Assembly: GCA_959347315.1 (NCBI GenBank)
Contig: OY365806.1
Location: 39,002,903-39,066,902 of the forward strand
DNA: 64,000 nucleotides
From: Bimastos eiseni
Lineage: Eukaryota > Annelida > Clitellata > Crassiclitellata > Lumbricidae
Direction: 5' to 3'
A program made the translations under genes and the position numbers. Shown here in pieces: positions 1 through 10,500 of the stretch (its first letter is position 1; every line of letters begins with the position of its first letter). Under the pieces are notes generated by a model. That model did no database searches and was not told where the DNA came from. It saw only the letters and a program-made list of their open reading frames with translations.

Positions 1-10
1 GTGTTAAAAA

Positions 11-214
11 ATGGAAGTTAGTAAAGCAGACACTTATCGCCTTCAGAAAATATCAGAAATTCTCCCATCTGATCCAAATGCATTAGTGGATATGTTGTCT
101 CTACTAATCGCTAGCTTCAGAGCGGGAAATGCGGGATTGCGAAACGAGATAGTCGGTATCTGCGATGAATTACTTGGACAAAGAGCAATATATGATTTCG
201 AGTATAAAAAATAA
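11..214 (+). pseudogene. Chimeric short ORF: start of the two-helix protein fused to the C-terminal domain of a structural protein
   Basis: The first 17 or so codons match the start of the B2 gene at 16030 (shared FQKISE/LQKISE-type run). The rest matches the C-terminal segment of the B2 gene around 17390-17550 (shared LVDML, NEIVGICDELL). A deletion of about 1.35 kb in B1 has therefore joined two genes while keeping a 67-codon frame open. The function of the C-terminal domain is unknown; it recurs in this element family. It starts directly after an A-rich run (ttaaaaaATG). It is probably not functional. Confidence 0.6.
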
Positions 215-229
215 TGATACAATTATAAA

Positions 230-610
230 ATGATTGTCGTAACTATAAGAAGATTTAGTAAAAGATACATCGTAGGAGGCGCTGGAATATTCGTGACGAT
301 ATCTGGATTTTTCAAGAGAATGTTATCGTCTAATGCCACGAGACAGGTAGCATCCACCGCATTGAATATTGGCAAAGACGCTGCAACGGAGATAGGAAAA
401 GAGGCCATCGATGTTGGTAAGACCGTTGCTATCAATGCAGGAAGGCGTTTGGTGGATAAAGCAGCGGAAAAATGTTTAATCCGACACCACTTAGCCAAAA
501 GAGCAATTAAACGATAAATAGTTTAATCGGCCATACAAATATAAATAATTTACTGTCTGGTTATGGGGGTGCCGTATGGAGCCAAGATCTGGTGCGTATC
601 GTTATAATAA
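230..610 (+). pseudogene. B1 copy of a small basic, alanine-rich virion core-like protein
   Basis: The first 95 codons are open and match the B2 gene at 17553: a basic start, a GGAGIF segment, then a helical alanine/lysine-rich stretch (AST, GKDAA, AIDVGKTVA). After codon 95 the frame is lost, but the conserved tail (LLSG..G, then DLVR) can be followed in other frames to about 600. Small basic glycine/alanine-rich proteins of this type in Polinton-like elements are generally taken to be minor capsid or core proteins; that role is inference. The start codon is the ATG inside an exact TATAAAATG motif (224-232). Confidence 0.6.
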
Positions 611-616
611 AGCAAG

Positions 617-2098
617 ATGCTGTCGGATATTTTAAGATTTACCGACAATATTATTATAGATGAGGGAGTCGAGAGATACGAACCGGGAGCGAGAACGAAT
701 CTAAACAGCGCTGGGGAAATTCGAATAAATATCGAACTTCAAAATCTTTTCAGCCATCCATCCGAGTCATACCTACTATTCGAAGGCAGACTGAATAAAG
801 AGGATGGAACAGCTTACGTCAAAAATGTCGGTGCTGCGGCCATTACTAACAACGACTCAAGCACCTTTTCAGCCAAATGTCGTATTCGCTATCGAATCAA
901 GAAATCGAAAGCGTGTTTCATCCTGGATAGTCCACAACTATGCTGAGGCTACTGAAATATCCAAACAACTTTGCTCTTGCACAAGGACTTAACCAATTAT
1001 GGACAAAAGATACCGCCGTGACTGTCGTTATAGCCGCCAACTCTGGATTTGCAATCAAACAGGCTTATCTCATTCAGAAAACAAGTGCAAAGGGCACATT
1101 TAGTTTCATCGTGCCTATGAAGCACATTTTTGGATTCTGTGAAGATTATGACAAGATATTCCACGGTATGAAACAGCCCTTAACGCTCGTTCGAAAATAA
1201 TTTCAGGGCAAATGCTTAAGCGGCGGGTAAAGTGGTCGATCGGTTAGAGGGGTCAGCCCGTAACGGCCAGTGTGTGCTGAGCGCGCGGGTTCGTGCCTCG
1301 TCCGGAGCGTCACTGTGTAAGGACCTTGACCAAGTCCTTCACGCACCATTGCTCTGCAGTACAACTGCAATTGCGCCGTCGAGGCGTGTGTGTGCACTTC
1401 TGAGAAAAAGATGTTGGAAGAAGGGCGGTATAAAATTTCGGTAATAAGAGTAATAAGAATAAAATCAACATCGCAAAAATCTTGTGGCTTATGCCACATG
1501 TGATTCTGTCTGACATGGAAAGAATGCAGCTGTTTAAAACGATCTAATCAAAGAAAACGTTACCAGTAGCCTATCGAGCTCATTACTGCGATATCATAAC
1601 TGTTCGTCAATCTACCACATTTAGTTGGCGACTTAGTGTAAAGACAACCGATGTATATCATCGTAGGATTTCGGACGAATCGAAGTGGTAACCAAAAAGC
1701 TAATCCATCAATCTTCGATCATTGCGATATCAAAAACATGTACGTGATTATGCACCAAGAAAGATATCCGGCGGTCGACTACAACCTCTCGTTCCCGAAT
1801 CAACAATTTTCGAGAGCTTATAGAGATGCCGCGCGACCTTTAGCGAGACATTCTATGGAATGGACCAACTCGTAACTCAGAGCAACATTACGCTGGCTGA
1901 TTACAAAGATGTATATCTGCTTTTCGTTTTCGATGTAAGTAAGCAATTAGAGCGGTTAAAGTCATCCGTCGTAGATATCCAGATAAAGGTTACTTTCAAT
2001 TCTGCGGTGCCGGTTGGACGGTAGCTTATGCAGTTGTCATTTCAGATAAATTGCTAAACTTCCAATCAGACGGTCAGAAGATGATCGTTGTATATTAA
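617..2098 (+). pseudogene. B1 putative major capsid protein, broken by frameshifts and a SINE
   Basis: Homologous along its length to the B2 capsid gene at 18050-19333 (shared NLNSAGEIR, LFSHPSESYL, ALAQGLNQLW, PMKHIFGF, IFDHCDIKN, YNLSFPNQQFSR). The family recurs in invertebrate Polinton-like elements and is about 430 residues long; it sits where the capsid gene should be. A frameshift lies near 870-940, the reading frame is opened by a 235-bp SINE at about 1229-1463, and more shifts and stops follow at 1500-1900. The last codons before the stop at 2096-2098 still align with B2. Assignment as capsid is by family and position; no structure can be checked here. Confidence 0.7.
1229..1463 (+). 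repeat. tRNA-derived SINE inside the B1 capsid gene
   Basis: A pol III A box (tggtcgatcggttagagg, about 1233-1250) and B box (ggttcgtgcc, 1288-1297) are spaced as in tRNA genes. They are followed by a body shared with the SINE at 42047-42273 (attgctctgcag, acaactgca, gcgccgtcgaggcgtgtg) and a 3' tail of AATAAG-type repeats. The homologous B2 sequence is uninterrupted (ggtaaag directly followed by tcaacatc), which fixes the insertion point and shows the SINE arrived after B1 and B2 diverged. Confidence 0.8.
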
Positions 2099-2124
2099 AG
2101 AAAATATTTTCTATTATAAAAAAC

Positions 2125-2475
2125 ATGAAGCTACCACAGCTGAAATCGCTAATGAAGGAACACGGCAAAAAAGGCGCAAAGTTTATGAACAAGCCGGATA
2201 TGTTAAGGATACTCGTCGAGAATGGTATTGTATCATAAATAGAACTGCTGGAACCGGTGAAGAAGAAAAAGAAAGTACTACTTAATTATGAATTTCTAAA
2301 AACGATTCGTAATAACCCGATAAGCGTTGAAATTTTTGACAGAGATACAAACGAATCCATCACATACCCGTCTTTGTACAAGGCAAGTATAGCGCTAACA
2401 ATCAGTACGAAAACTGTACAGAATAACAGCGGCAAAGTGTTGAGAAATAGATACGAGGTCCGCGTGTTACCATAA
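2125..2475 (+). pseudogene. B1 copy of SAP-like / NUMOD1-like DNA-binding protein
   Basis: Matches the intact B2 gene at 19362-19706. An N-terminal SAP-like helix pair (LKSLMKEHG ... LRILVENG) is followed, after a frameshift and stop near 2238-2260, by a NUMOD1-like module (VEIFDRDTNES, YPSLYKAS, STKTVQNNSGKV). NUMOD1 modules occur next to homing-type nucleases and bind DNA; here no nuclease domain is attached. It sits directly after the capsid gene, behind a TATTATAAAAAACATG start context. Confidence 0.6.
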
Positions 2476-2495
2476 AGTTTTATATACTACTTAAA

Positions 2496-2797
2496 ATGGG
2501 AACTCGGAAATTTTTAAATTTCGACACTTTACAAAAAGATCTGAAGAAGATCTGGTTGACACAGTTATAACGAAGCAGCGTCTGTTCGGGACGATAGGCT
2601 ATTTCTACCTGATTACGGTAGAGGCGCCGGATGAGACAGAGTATTACATGAGCGTTTTTGATGGGCCTTTGCATGAAAAGTTGGAAGCAAACAAGACATT
2701 TAGCTTTACGAAAACGATGATAGAAATGGAACCGGAATATATCATGCCGTATATCGTGATATCCGGAGACAGTGAAGTTGTTGAACTTGAAGTTTGA
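2496..2797 (+). pseudogene. Short late-side protein found only in B1
   Basis: A frame opens at ATG 2496 behind a tacttaaaATG context. It shifts near 2550 and then continues for about 80 codons (from 2555) to the stop at 2795-2797. The second part is coherent protein (FGTIGYFYLITVEAPDETE, then an acidic C-terminus), unlike the noise in the other frames. B2 lacks it: in B2 the hairpin follows the SAP/NUMOD1-like gene directly. I do not recognise the family. Confidence 0.45.
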
Positions 2798-2798
2798 A

Positions 2799-2824
2799 TT
2801 TTCAATGAAGATAGTCATTGAAAA
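2799..2824. terminator. Conserved hairpin between converging B1 gene sets
   Basis: A perfect 10-bp inverted repeat (TTTTCAATGA / TCATTGAAAA) with a 6-base loop lies exactly where the + strand late genes meet the - strand genes. The same position in B2 (19724-19748) has TTTTTAATG / CATTAAAAA, that is, a C:G pair replaced by T:A on both arms. A bidirectional 3'-end or transcript-stop signal is the likely role (inference). Confidence 0.55.
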
Positions 2825-2891
2825 TTAGCGACACTTAGTCCTTCTTGGAGGAGAGTTTCTTGGCAAATAAACGCCTTTAATGCTTTCGCAA

Positions 2892-3113
2892 TTAAGTTCT
2901 TTCTACTACTACAACATCCTCTACTGTTAATTGCATGGACGGTTTATTTCCGATGAATATATTGAATGATAAATCTAGCTCAACATTACACGCAGTGGAT
3001 ATTAATGTTAGAGGGTCGATTCGATTATCATCTGAATCATAAAATCCGGTTGTTATATCCGCTGTTCCATACTCAGTTAACAATTTCGGGAATATCATTG
3101 GTGGTTCGTTGTC
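2892..3113 (-). pseudogene. B1 C-terminal part of a conserved element protein, cut by element A
   Basis: 68 codons read on - (YGTADITTGF, DPLTLISTACNVELDL, then VEDVVVVERT). They match the frame-disrupted C-terminal half of the B2 gene at 19790-20326. The 5' part of this gene is missing because element A begins at 3114. The family recurs in this element type; function unknown, probably a minor virion protein. Confidence 0.6.
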
Positions 3114-3857
3114 CCTGATACTAGTACAGACTGTCCTAGTATCAGGGAGGGTACTAGGACACCACTCTGTCCTACAATCAGTATCTTACTATGAATCAAT
3201 ATGCATAATGACGTCACATTGGGTGGAGCCTAGTGGTTGTACGCTGCTGCCTCACCCATCCTTCCATCTCTCATCAGTCTAGTGTATTAATAGGGGATGT
3301 GTAAATACTATATAATTGACAGACATATACACACATAAAGCCATAGCTACCTGTCCACATAGATATGCAAACGTGTGCACTCAAGTGTTCACTCATCTGA
3401 CCAAGATAATTGACCTTATATCCCAAAATTTATTCTATCACTACAATATTTACAAGCCAGCTAACAGTCCATTTCCATAGCATGTATCTGAGTCACCTTA
3501 CTGCACAGGAGTGTCCTCCGTTGTCCACTCCTTTGCCCAAATTCATAGACCTCTTACCTTAATATTTATTCCATCACCACAAGCTTACATGCATTCACAT
3601 ATAGTCCAGTTTGTTGTCATGGATGTCACACCAACTCACACACAAACAAACACATGCGCCAGCGCAAACATGCTAAACGAACATCTTACAAATATGATAA
3701 AGAGGTAGGAAACGTCGTATTTTATTTACACATGAAATCATTTTATAAATTTTCTGCTGTCAAGTTCTGTAGAGGCGCTACATAAGTAGTAACCACTGTT
3801 TATGTAATGATATGCACAATACAAAGAGCATAGACAGAATCAAAGTATAGGACCCAT
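3114..3857 (+). repeat. Left terminal inverted repeat of element A
   Basis: Aligns base by base, with scattered differences, to the reverse complement of 10484-11212, from CCTGATACTAG inward to the TATAGGACCC/TATAGGGCCC region. The outermost 33 bp (3114-3146) fold on themselves: CCTGATACTAG pairs with CTAGTATCAGG. TAGGAC/GTCCTA words recur up to about 3180. A frame resembling the 130-codon ORF of the right repeat is present but interrupted by a stop near 3477. Confidence 0.9.
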
Positions 3858-4055
3858 GCTTATTCATAAGCGTTGCGTCAAGTCATGTGCGTTGTTTGTG
3901 GTTTCTCTATTCCAAAACCGATTTGGTGCTGCTAAATCATCGTTCGGCAGGTGTCACAGTTTTACAAGAAGTTGATATTTCTTGAAATATGCTTATTGCA
4001 AAACACTTCATCGTCGTGTGACATTCGCATACGACACTTGTAAATAGTATTAGAA

Positions 4056-4611
4056 ATGGATGAATTTATACACTATAGTCTGTTTTTGAATTGTGAGAAG
4101 CATTATATGCGAGCAATCATTGAACGGTTCAATATAGAAAATGTGTTATAAACAATACGAAGAGGAAACTAGACGACCGATAGACACCGAGTCAATCGTT
4201 GCAAATGACGAGGAACCTCAATACTGTGCCGCAGAATGTGATGAAAACGTGGAACATCTATTGAAGTCACAAAGCTTACCGAATTTGAAAGAAAAGCGGG
4301 TTTATCAACTGAAGCGTCTTCAGTCTCATAATGAAAAGCTGCAATCTTCTATGATTTGCAAGCGATGTAATTGGTCTCAAGTGCAAATATTGTCACTACC
4401 ATGCTCTCATATTGTTTGCGGTGAGGAATGTGCAGATGTTGTAAGTGCATGTCCTCTGTGTAACGAGCAAATTCTTGGAACTGTCAGAATATATATGGTA
4501 TCATTGTCAATTCATAGAAAGTCATATTTGTGCAAAACTGCTCATGTAACTAATTTTTTTATATTTTCTTCTCTGTCATTCACTTTGTGTGGAGACGAAT
4601 CATGTATATGA
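4056..4611 (+). pseudogene. IAP-type RING-finger protein of element A
   Basis: An ORF at 4141-4611 has a C-terminal RING of inhibitor-of-apoptosis type: CKRC, then LPCSHIVC, CxxxCA, CPLC, and the IxGTVRxYM end typical of IAP RINGs, at about residues 76-120. A preceding frame from ATG 4056 joins it after a one-base shift and stop, so the gene probably began there. No BIR domain is visible. After the usual RING end the frame continues 36 hydrophobic codons that look like read-through. Likely role: E3 ubiquitin ligase, perhaps captured from a host (inference). First gene inside the left repeat. Confidence 0.7.
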
Positions 4612-4812
4612 CAATTGTTATTGTAGCACAGAATGCTGTATGAAAACTTGTTATAAAACTGAATCTCGATGTTCTAAACGTGTTGTTTGATAGGTCATAC
4701 AATTTAATATGGGTGCTGTGGAACCTTGAAAATGTTGCTCAAACATATTTTGATGTGTTTCGTTTTAATACATATATAAATGTGACATACCTTCGGGTTG
4801 TCATTCTCTACG

Positions 4813-5427
4813 ATGGATCCAACCTGGCAGCATCCATTTTCTGCAATTATAAGTGGACCTTCCGGATGTGGTAAAACTCAGTCCACACTTCCCTTTATTG
4901 ACAATTTACAACATATGATAAATCCTTCAGTTGACAAAGTACTATGGTGTTATGGTATATATCAAGAAATATTTGACAAATATCCACAAATACAATTTCA
5001 CGAAGGACTTCCAGACTTGAACATTTTCGATGGAAAAGAAAGAACCTTACTTATTATAGATAACCTCATGAGTGAAACCGATGAACGAGTGACCAAAATA
5101 TTCACAAAGATAAGTCACCATAGAAACGTTTCAGTGCTATACCTGACTCAAAACCTATTTTACAAAGGCAAACATACCAGAACTATAAGTCTCAATGCCC
5201 AATATTTGGTTCTCTTGAAAATTGTTAGAGATTCTACACAGGTTGCAAATTTAGCTAGACAGATGTTTCCTGGTCAGTCACAGTTTATGCTCGAAGCTTT
5301 CAAAGATGCAACTATGGGTCCATTTGGATAACTGTTGGTCGATCTTTGGCCCGATACAGATGAGAGATATAGAATAAGAACATGCATATTTCCAGGAGAG
5401 ACTCATTATGTTTATGTTCGAAAGTAA
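4813..5427 (+). pseudogene. Element A DNA-packaging ATPase (FtsK/HerA, A32-like)
   Basis: About 204 codons. Walker A is GPSGCGKTQ near residues 16-24; Walker B is TLLIIDNLM near residue 85; a sensor-type motif is VLYLTQN near residue 115. This is the compact packaging ATPase of Polintons and related viruses, which would drive genome entry into capsids. A single in-frame stop at 5329-5331 interrupts it; after it the usual C-terminus continues in frame to the stop at 5425-5427. The start at 4813 (MDPTW) is preferred over upstream in-frame codons because the fold begins there. Confidence 0.85.
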
Positions 5428-5470
5428 ATATAAATAGCTGAACATGCAGACATGTTGTCATTCGCCTAAA

Positions 5471-5803
5471 ATGTCTACCAGACTAAAGTAGTACTTAGCC
5501 AAGTTGAGACTGCTGAAGAAAACCTCGGCTAAAGTAAGGAAAAGTATTTTGAAGAATTGTAACAAGAATCTCTTATGTTGCATATGTGAATCTGCAAAGA
5601 ACGTATTAAGAGGCAACGTTCCGCTCACTAGCCTTCAGAAGAATAAACTCAGTCGGTTTAAGAAGAAGCTAAGAAATTTAGTATCCATAAAAGACTCGCA
5701 TTACAGTTAAAAAGAGAATAGTACAGGCAGATGGATTCCTCGGTGCACTACTTACTTATTCCAGTGCTTTCATTCTTAGGTTCGTTTTTAAATTCAAGCA
5801 CAT
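5471..5803 (+). pseudogene. Small basic Cys protein with hydrophobic tail (element A)
   Basis: The frame opens at 5471, has an early stop, then reads through a lysine-rich helix, a CCICESAKN cysteine cluster, GNVPLT, another lysine/arginine-rich stretch, and finally a hydrophobic tail (GFLGALL...) in frame after a stop near 5708. This layout is a recurrent Polinton small protein located after the ATPase. Its function is unknown; a membrane-active or minor virion role is a guess. Confidence 0.5.
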
Positions 5804-5809
5804 GGCAGT

Positions 5810-6466
5810 ATGGAGTATACAAAGCAGATGGTTCTAGTAGAGCCGAGACAAATTGAGAAATTTAAGGAAAGCATTTTGTATAAAACTGTATCGAAATTGG
5901 ATGGAGAAATTTATGAGATATTGCACAGAAACATTGCCGACGATGAGAAAGCCAAACTTTATTCAAACAATTTAAATAGTTATTTAACAATCGAAAAACC
6001 TAGTGTGGTGACAAAATTTAAATCTACCGATGCATCTGAAGCGATCAGTGTTGAGAAGGTCGAGCCTCTCGTTGTAAAAGATTCTAACAATATAGAGTCT
6101 CTCGTTCTGGTAACTGTTCCGAAGAAGTGGAAATCTCAAGCTTCACGTCTTTTGACCTATATTAAAACCATTCCGGACATAAATTGAAGTGAAAAGGGAG
6201 AACTCGTTCTGGAGAATACAACTATTACTAAAACTCATGTTGTCGACTTGATCAAAGATTTGCTACGTAAAAGAACTTCGACAACCAGTCCCACTGGTTG
6301 GCGCCAGCTTGCGGACGCCTTGAAAGAGTATAACATTCCACACGAATTGATCGGCAACGACGACAGATGGAAAAATATTAACACCGAACATGACGAAAAC
6401 GGCACAGTTGCTTCGAATCGCGGTCGCAGAAGGCTGAGAAAACAGTTAAATTGGGAACCTTACTAA
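5810..6466 (+). pseudogene. Conserved Polinton protein of unknown function
   Basis: 218 codons from ATG 5810 to TAA 6464-6466, with a single in-frame TGA at 6185-6187 where the frame otherwise continues. The N-terminus (KQMVLVEPR) and the C-terminal module (LRKR, GWRQLADALKEYNIP, IGNDDRW) are hallmarks of a protein repeatedly found just before the integrase in Polintons. I know of no assigned function. Its stop overlaps the start of the integrase gene (TAATG), suggesting tight packing. Confidence 0.6.
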
Positions 6467-7494
6467 TGGATTCCTATTTTGATCCAATGCATCCAGGCAG
6501 TTTTGGTGGCGTGGTGTCGTTTAAGAGACACGCAAAAGGACAAGTTAAGAGTAGTGACGTTAGATTTTGGTTACAGAAAACTGATACATATACTTTACAT
6601 AACCTGCTAGGCTGACTTTTAGATGAAGAAAAACTTTTACTGTTGGTATTGATGATTTATGGCAGGCAGATTTGGCCGATCTTTCTGCATTGTCTAAATA
6701 TAATGACAAGAATAAATATATTTTAACATGCATTGATGTGTCTTCTAAATATGCCTGGGTGATTCCCCTAAAACAAAGACAGGGCCTGCATTGGCAGAAG
6801 CCTTTTCAAAATTATTGGTTGATAGACATCCTGCTCATTTACAAACCGATAAAGGAACAGAATTTCTGAACAGACACTTTCAATCTCTTTTGCGAATAAA
6901 TGCAATTCGTTTCTACACGTCTGAAAACCATGATATTAAGGCCTCTGACGTAGAAATATTTAATCGAACCCTTAAAACAAAGATGTGGAAATATTTCACT
7001 TCTAAAAATACTCATCGATATGTGGACGTCTTGCAAGATCTTGTGTATTCTTACAATAATACCATAGAAGTATAGCCATAACACCCAGTCAACTGACCCT
7101 TGAAAATGAAGTCTTTGTTAGAAAGTGCCTGCATGGACAGAAGAAAAGACCGGCGATATGGAAGTATAAAGTGGGCAACAAGGTGAGAATAAGCAAAGCT
7201 AGAATTGCATTTTAAAAGGGTTACTTACCTTCCTGGTTTGATGAAATTTTCACAATAAGTGCTCGAATCCCTTCCGACTCTTTCACATATGAAATCACAG
7301 ATTTAAATGATGAGAAATTAAATGGGAAATTTTACGAACAGGAACTGCAGCAGATTTGGAAAGAAGATGATGTTTATAAAGTAGACAAGGTGCTGAAATC
7401 TCGTAAACGCGGTGGAAAAACTGAATATTTTGTCAAGTGGAAAGGATACGACAATAATTTTAACTCGTGGACAACAGATATATTCAACGTGTAA
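6466..7494 (+). pseudogene. Element A retroviral-type integrase with chromodomain
   Basis: Begins MDSYFDPMHPGSFGG, the usual start of this integrase type. The DDE core is spread over three frames: first Asp in LWQADLADL (about 6655), second Asp in LQTDKGTEF (about 6845), Glu in SDVEIFNRT (about 6950). A C-terminal chromodomain (YKVDKVLKSR, YFVKWKGYDNNFNSW) ends at 7494. Frameshifts near 6615, 6785 and 7070 and a stop near 7215 disable it. It would insert the element and make 6-bp target duplications; the chromodomain may steer it to marked chromatin (known for chromoviral integrases). Confidence 0.85.
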
Positions 7495-7510
7495 GACTTG
7501 TTGAGTTGAT

Positions 7511-8356
7511 TTGCATAAAGTAGACGGTGGACAGAGGTCGATTTATAGATTGGCGCATTTTTACATTACATTGCCGAGTAACAATTCTATACATTACTAT
7601 CCCAACGATACAGTTACCCGTTATACAACAAGACTCGAAAATGGTATTGCTCTCTCAGGTGATTGGGAAGTAGGTTTGGTTGAAATACAATATCCACACA
7701 CTTGGTTCAATTGAGATAAAGGTTTAGGTAGACTTACTTATCTTCAAATTCTTAATTTGCGCAACAAGCCATCACATCTGCAACATGTTGCACGCTTGGC
7801 TTCTGGCTATTACGACTCAGTGTCTAATCTCTTAGAATCGATCAGCGACAGTATCAAAGACTATGCTGAAAAAATTCAACTTGTTGCCTTTCCAAAATTT
7901 AAGTATAATAAAATAACAAAACGTCTCAATGCCGATATAAACGCAGGTGCCAGCATACACTTTTCACCACCATTATGTACAATATTTGGCATTCATAGTG
8001 CCAATAATTTCATATCAAACACAACAGATGCAGCTATACAATGGAAGTCTGCTGGTGCTTGTTATACAAATCGCGGAATCTCTTCCATATATGTATATTG
8101 CAATGTTTTGGAACACGTTGCTGTTGGTGATACAAAAGCTCCTCTGCTTCGATATGTTCACATTTCTGGTGAAGGTGGTAATAATACACATATGATATAC
8201 GAGAGACCGTTATACCTGCCGTTGCAGCAGAACATTTTTTATTCTATCGAAATAGATATAAGGAGCGACACTGGGAATGTCATACCATTTGAGTACGGGA
8301 AGGCGATAGTAACACTTCATTTTAGATTCTGTAAAATACCATACCTCTTACAATGA
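7511..8356 (+). pseudogene. Element A penton-like minor capsid protein
   Basis: 281 codons in one frame, broken by a single TGA at 7712-7714. N-terminal block FYITLPSNNSIHYYPNDT and GDWEVGLVEIQYP, C-terminal block VYVYCNVLEHVAVGD, then IDIRSDTG and FEYGKAIVTLHFR. These blocks mark the Polinton protein assigned as penton (single jelly roll at capsid vertices). The true start is uncertain: the frame opens with a TTG at 7511. It lies 16 bp after the integrase and overlaps the next start codon at 8354. Confidence 0.75.
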
Positions 8357-8744
8357 AAAGACAATTTTGTTGCGATGCGAGTCGGTTCGCATATGAAGAT
8401 TATTATTTGAAGTAAAGTGAAGCATGCTAGTTTTTCAAGGTTCGCGTACCCAGCGTGGACATGGATTGGAAAGTATTCTAAGCGGTTTCTTCAAAAATGC
8501 TTGGCCCTTGATTCAGACGGGTGCTAAGGCATTTGGAAAGCAGTTCTTGAGAACCGGTTTGCGCATTGTTGCGGAAGGACAACAATTTAAAGAGTCTTGC
8601 AAGAGACATGTTCCAGAAGACATAAAAGCCTGTGCAGAGTCCCAAGGATTCAATACGCAAAGTGGAAACGGGCGGAAGAGACGCAAGAGATCAGCATCAA
8701 AGGAACATAATTCTAAAAGAGTCAAGCACGACATATTCAACTAA
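8354..8744 (+). pseudogene. Element A core/minor capsid protein, basic C-terminus
   Basis: Starts at 8354 overlapping the penton-like stop, is frame-disrupted by about 8424, then is open for 106 codons. Features: RGHGLESILSGFFKNAWPL (amphipathic glycine-rich helix), a long helical middle, and a C-terminal arginine/lysine signal (GRKRRKRSA, then KRVKHDIF). This resembles the precursor core/membrane-lytic proteins of adenovirus-like particles in length and charge (inference). The RGHG and KxDIF ends are recurrent in Polintons. Confidence 0.65.
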
Positions 8745-8746
8745 GT

Positions 8747-10083
8747 ATGGCATTTGTTCATCCTTAGTCTTGTGAATGCACAAAGAGTGAATTGGATCTC
8801 TTTATCGTACCTCCAACTCAGACTAGTATTGAATCTGGAACATTTGTTGAATATAATCCTATAGCTACTATTTCACAATGTACACCGATAGAATTTAGCA
8901 TTACTGGTGCTGGCCAAGACTATCTCGACTTGTCAAGTACCCAATTATATGTCAGGGGCTCAAATAATACGAGGAAGCACCGAGCTGCTTAATAAAGGCG
9001 ACCATGTTGGTCCAATCAACTTGTTTCTACATAGTATGCTTTCGGAGGTGGATATTACTTTGAACGACACACTTGTAACAGCTTCAAACAATACTTATGC
9101 CTATCGCATTTACTTGGAAACCATTTTGAGTTATGGTAATGCAGCTAAAATTTCACAACTTACTTCCGCGTTGTATTTCAAGGATAATGAAAATCATTTC
9201 GAAGATGGCAATCCTCATGATGACGCTGCAGGGAATGTCGGATTTAGGAAACGCAGTGTATTAACCAATGAAGGACATGTCGTTGACATGTTAGGTGGCA
9301 TTCATAGCGACCTGTTTTTTCAAGATCGTTTTCTTCCAAATGATGTTACCATAAGGATACGCCTTGTAAGAAATAGAAATGCATTCTGCTTGATGTCATC
9401 CGTTCAAGATGCTGCATATAAAGTTCGTATTTTGGAATGCAAACTATATGTTTGAAAAGTGAAGTCCGTCTGTGTTTCTTGCTCACGCGAAAGCACTTGA
9501 ACTTTGAAATGTAAAATTCTCAATTCAAAGAGCCATTTGTAAAACCTTCACCATACCTAGAGGAAATCTCGATGCAACTCAAGAAAATCTTTTCTCCGGA
9601 CAGCTACCTATCAGAATAGTTATCGGATGCGTCGACAATGATGCGTTTAATGGAAACTATAAAAAGAATCCCTTCAACTTCAAACATATGAATCTCTCAC
9701 AACTCAAAGTGTATTTGGATGGACAACAACAATCTGTGAAACCTCTGGACATAAATTTCGCCAACAACCAACTTATTAATACCTATGCTACGCTGTTTAT
9801 GGGTACTGGAACGTGGATGCGCGACGAAGGAAATGGAATAACCAGAGAGGACTTTACTGATGGATATGCTCTCTATGCATTTGATCTCACTCCAGACCTG
9901 TCTGAGGATGACCATTTCAATTTGATTAAACAGGGAAATGTTCGTCTGGATATGAAATTTGCTCAAGCTTTACCGAATACTATAAATGGCATAGCGTTTG
10001 CTGAGTTTGAAAATATTTTGGAAATTGATCAAGGAACGTCCTCTTCGACTACAAAAATTGAGCATGAATGGGAGCAAAATTGA
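8747..10083 (+). pseudogene. Element A major capsid protein (double jelly roll)
   Basis: Start ATG at 8747 (MAFVHP), early stop after six codons, then LDLFIVPPTQTSIESG, the signature of the Polinton capsid family often labelled F54H12.2-like. A shift near 8950 moves the frame (open 8907-9455), and more shifts lie at 9455-9680. The second jelly-roll part is open to 10083 (IPRGNLDATQENLFSG, then MNLSQLKVYLDGQ, GTGTWMRDEGNGI). About 440 residues when aligned by blocks, normal for the family. Different in sequence from the capsid gene of B1/B2, so two capsid lineages share this locus. Confidence 0.88.
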
Positions 10084-10500
10084 ATCGAACTTGGAGAAAG
10101 ATGCAAAGTGTGGACCAATGTTCCATGGATTGTTTACATGCGATCGTTTACCTACTCGACTAAACCTTCGTGGACCAGCGTTATTTGTGTGCAATACAGA
10201 CCCTCATGACAGACCTGGACAGCATTGGGTCGCATTATATGTGAATGATTCCTCATAGGCGAATACATTGTTTCTTTTGGTAGACCACCTGATGTACCAT
10301 TCAGAACACTCTGGAACCAACATTGTGCGCGTTGGATATTCAACGAGAGACATTTACAGAGTAATATTAGTCATTTCTTTGGACATTATTGCATATTTTA
10401 CGGTTTACACAGGGCTAGAAATAAAATGGGTAATGCTATTACGAAACTGTATACAGTATGGCTTGGAATGTGTACTAACATGTGGGGCCCTATACTTTGA
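10058..10500 (+). pseudogene. Element A adenain-like maturation protease, active site lost
   Basis: Overlaps the capsid gene end by 26 bp in another frame. Blocks: DRLPTR, NTDPHDRPGQHWVALYV (catalytic His in QHW), then after a stop and shift at about 10257 the proline block PPDVPFRTLW and GHYCIFY. The residue that should be the catalytic Cys before GHYC is Phe, and the usual Asp of the FDSYG block is absent. The gene runs into the right inverted repeat. Family role: cysteine protease that matures capsid precursors. Confidence 0.8.

Noticed and set aside
223..498. Antisense ORF over the core-like gene
   Set aside because: Shadow of the alanine/glycine-rich + strand frame; a similar shadow appears over the B2 copy at 17546-17905.
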